Positions 7,101 through 7,446 of a DNA stretch of 7,446 nucleotides are shown here, piece by piece. A program made the position numbers and the translations under genes. The notes under the pieces are model-generated. The model saw nothing but the letters and a program-made list of their open reading frames with translations. It searched no databases and was not told the DNA's origin. The stretch comes from Acidobacteriota bacterium. GTDB lineage: Bacteria > Acidobacteriota > Terriglobia > Bryobacterales > JACQDG01. The stretch's first letter is position 1. Every line of letters starts with the position of its first letter. Location: positions 1 through 7,446 of the forward strand of contig JACQDI010000168.1 of NCBI GenBank assembly GCA_016201195.1, given 5' to 3'.

Positions 7101-7446
7101 CTCCACGTACCACGCCCTGCAAGTGGAGGTGATGCGCCGTTTTTCCGCCGGCTGGACCCTGGGGGGCAACTACACCTGGAGCCGGGCGCTGGGGGAAGAG
7201 GAAGGCGACAGCCAGAATTTGTTTGACAGCTTCCGCACGCTGCGGAACCGCCGCTTGGACAAGCGGCTGCTGGGGTTCCATCACACGCACGTCATCAATT
7301 GCTACGGCCTGTGGGATTTGCCGTTCGGGCCAGGGAAGAAATTCGCCGGCGCGAGCCGCGGCGTGGTCGCCCGGCTGATCGAGCGCTGGCAGATCGCGCC
7401 GTTTCTGAGCATTACCTCCGGCGCCCCGGTGAGCCTGCTCGCGAAC
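4132..7446 (+). CDS. Oar-like TonB-dependent outer-membrane receptor with carboxypeptidase-regulatory domain, C-terminus cut by window edge
   Basis: The frame is open from the ATG at 4132 to the right edge (1105 codons, no stop); relatives have roughly 1100-1250 residues, so little is missing. GGAGGGG at 4122-4128 supports this start. A Sec signal peptide ends at about AFA-Q (28/29). Residues about 34-123 form a CarboxypepD_reg domain (SGAVRDPSGAVIAGATVTAE, then GIYWFAALPPGVYRLSAEHP). A plug domain follows (about 128-240) with LESLPLPDRNAMGLVFIQPG, VTVDGINVQN and VVTSPADAEYGPGSGQIQ. The rest is beta-barrel, with family landmarks such as FFFKDDFKVTPNLTLNLGIR, YIQNWNTGLQRQL, DVRYVGSKGTRL, STYHALQVEV and NYTWSRAL. 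Proteins of this type move large or scarce substrates, often oligosaccharides or peptides, across the outer membrane using TonB energy; the substrate here is unknown. No clear TonB box was recognised. It is divergent from the membrane regulator, which may control it. Confidence 0.93.
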   Translation, partial: MRMTHLGLPGAGFQLALLLVLCVLPAFAQGTDAVLSGAVRDPSGAVIAGATVTAENLKTNAVAKTLSSDSGIYWFAALPPGVYRLSAEHPGFRRLVYNDLVLDVGARLNLNLPLQIGEVTETVQVNGAEATLLAAASSSVGFVLAGEELESLPLPDRNAMGLVFIQPGVVANNINGARRGALNVTVDGINVQNTSFHAGLGNPRTFFFSIERIAAFRVVTSPADAEYGPGSGQIQMLSRSGANEFHGSLFESHRNTVLNANAWFNNQRGVDSATGEPISPRDILIRNQFGGRLGGRLIRNRTFFHVLFDGQRQRTKTSVPTMTLTETARRGVFRFFPGVQNGNANAAVPTVDLSGNPLRPAQATGALQEVSVFGRDPNRLAPDRTGVIGRMMDLMPLPNNFRLGDGLNTAGYTWSRGASMDFNQFSIRLDHVLSAAHRLGFTYTRQDSIQQNNFLPQNFPTTPGGDAERNSSLYTLAITSTLRPNLLNEFRAGALRYPERNYAPWEKAGTALQPRAGNEPFLLTLAGGLTSPFNAAGDPNGRTAPLYQYGNTLAWLKDRHAFKAGGEVRFTSANTFSAGLTMPRATIATGSVPFQNINTIPAIGQNLGAAQALLLNLAGSVGSVVQAFNSPGGSNPVFLPGETNQRTWRQREFSFFFKDDFKVTPNLTLNLGIRYEWYGVPFEVNGKSVAPVGGAAGLFGLTGGGFDGLFQPGRSGGALTRQQTVGPRSQNPGLSLYQNDNNNFAPAIGLSWAVPWLGVDKTVVRLGYGIGYERNSLALPIIVSGEQPGLRDQRNFTTSTYLDLAGIRLPLAPLGRPLDVAPLDDRTQLLRAYDDHLRTPYIQNWNTGLQRQLTRNTVLDVRYVGSKGTRLIRSADINEVNIFETGILEAFRITQAGGNSPLLDSLYLGLNIPGLGVVDGTRITGSDAQRFSTPAPLGSHNVGGLANVLNSSNQYTGQNGGLLRRAGLPENWVVANPQYAQAQLTSNFASSTYHALQVEVMRRFSAGWTLGGNYTWSRALGEEEGDSQNLFDSFRTLRNRRLDKRLLGFHHTHVINCYGLWDLPFGPGKKFAGASRGVVARLIERWQIAPFLSITSGAPVSLLAN

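Overview
The window looks like a piece of a GC-rich chromosome or metagenome contig from an Acidobacteriota bacterium, most likely near Solibacter/Bryobacter. I infer this from two protein architectures that are very common there: a large Oar-like TonB-dependent receptor with an N-terminal carboxypeptidase-regulatory (CarboxypepD_reg) domain, and a membrane-spanning regulator built as winged helix, transmembrane helix, TolB-like domain and TPRs. No RNA gene, CRISPR array or insertion sequence is visible.

Left part (1-1675, minus strand): a two-gene operon. An Rrf2-family regulator with a conserved Cys/His iron-sulfur ligand pattern is transcribed first. Its stop codon overlaps by 4 bp the start of a lipoprotein that joins two class I cytochrome c modules to an ethylbenzene-dehydrogenase-type (EB_dh) heme b domain. 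The cytochrome gene runs off the left edge. A promoter with an inverted repeat over its predicted start site lies upstream of the Rrf2 gene and is a candidate autoregulatory operator. The operon probably encodes a redox- or NO-responsive electron-transfer module, possibly serving a molybdoenzyme outside the window.

Middle part (1676-3883): 328 bp with no convincing intact gene, then a minus-strand membrane regulator whose reading frame is broken twice. Each break is explained by one extra G in a short G run. Correcting both gives a continuous 625-residue protein, so this is either a recent pseudogene or a sequence with two consensus errors.

Right part (3884-7446): a 248 bp divergent intergenic region, then a plus-strand TonB-dependent receptor that is open to the right edge (1105 residues visible, no frameshift). 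Directly upstream of the receptor promoter is an array of six same-orientation GTCAC repeats, mostly 10-12 bp apart. It is the most striking non-coding signal here and looks like a multi-site binding region for a regulator, conceivably the divergently encoded one.
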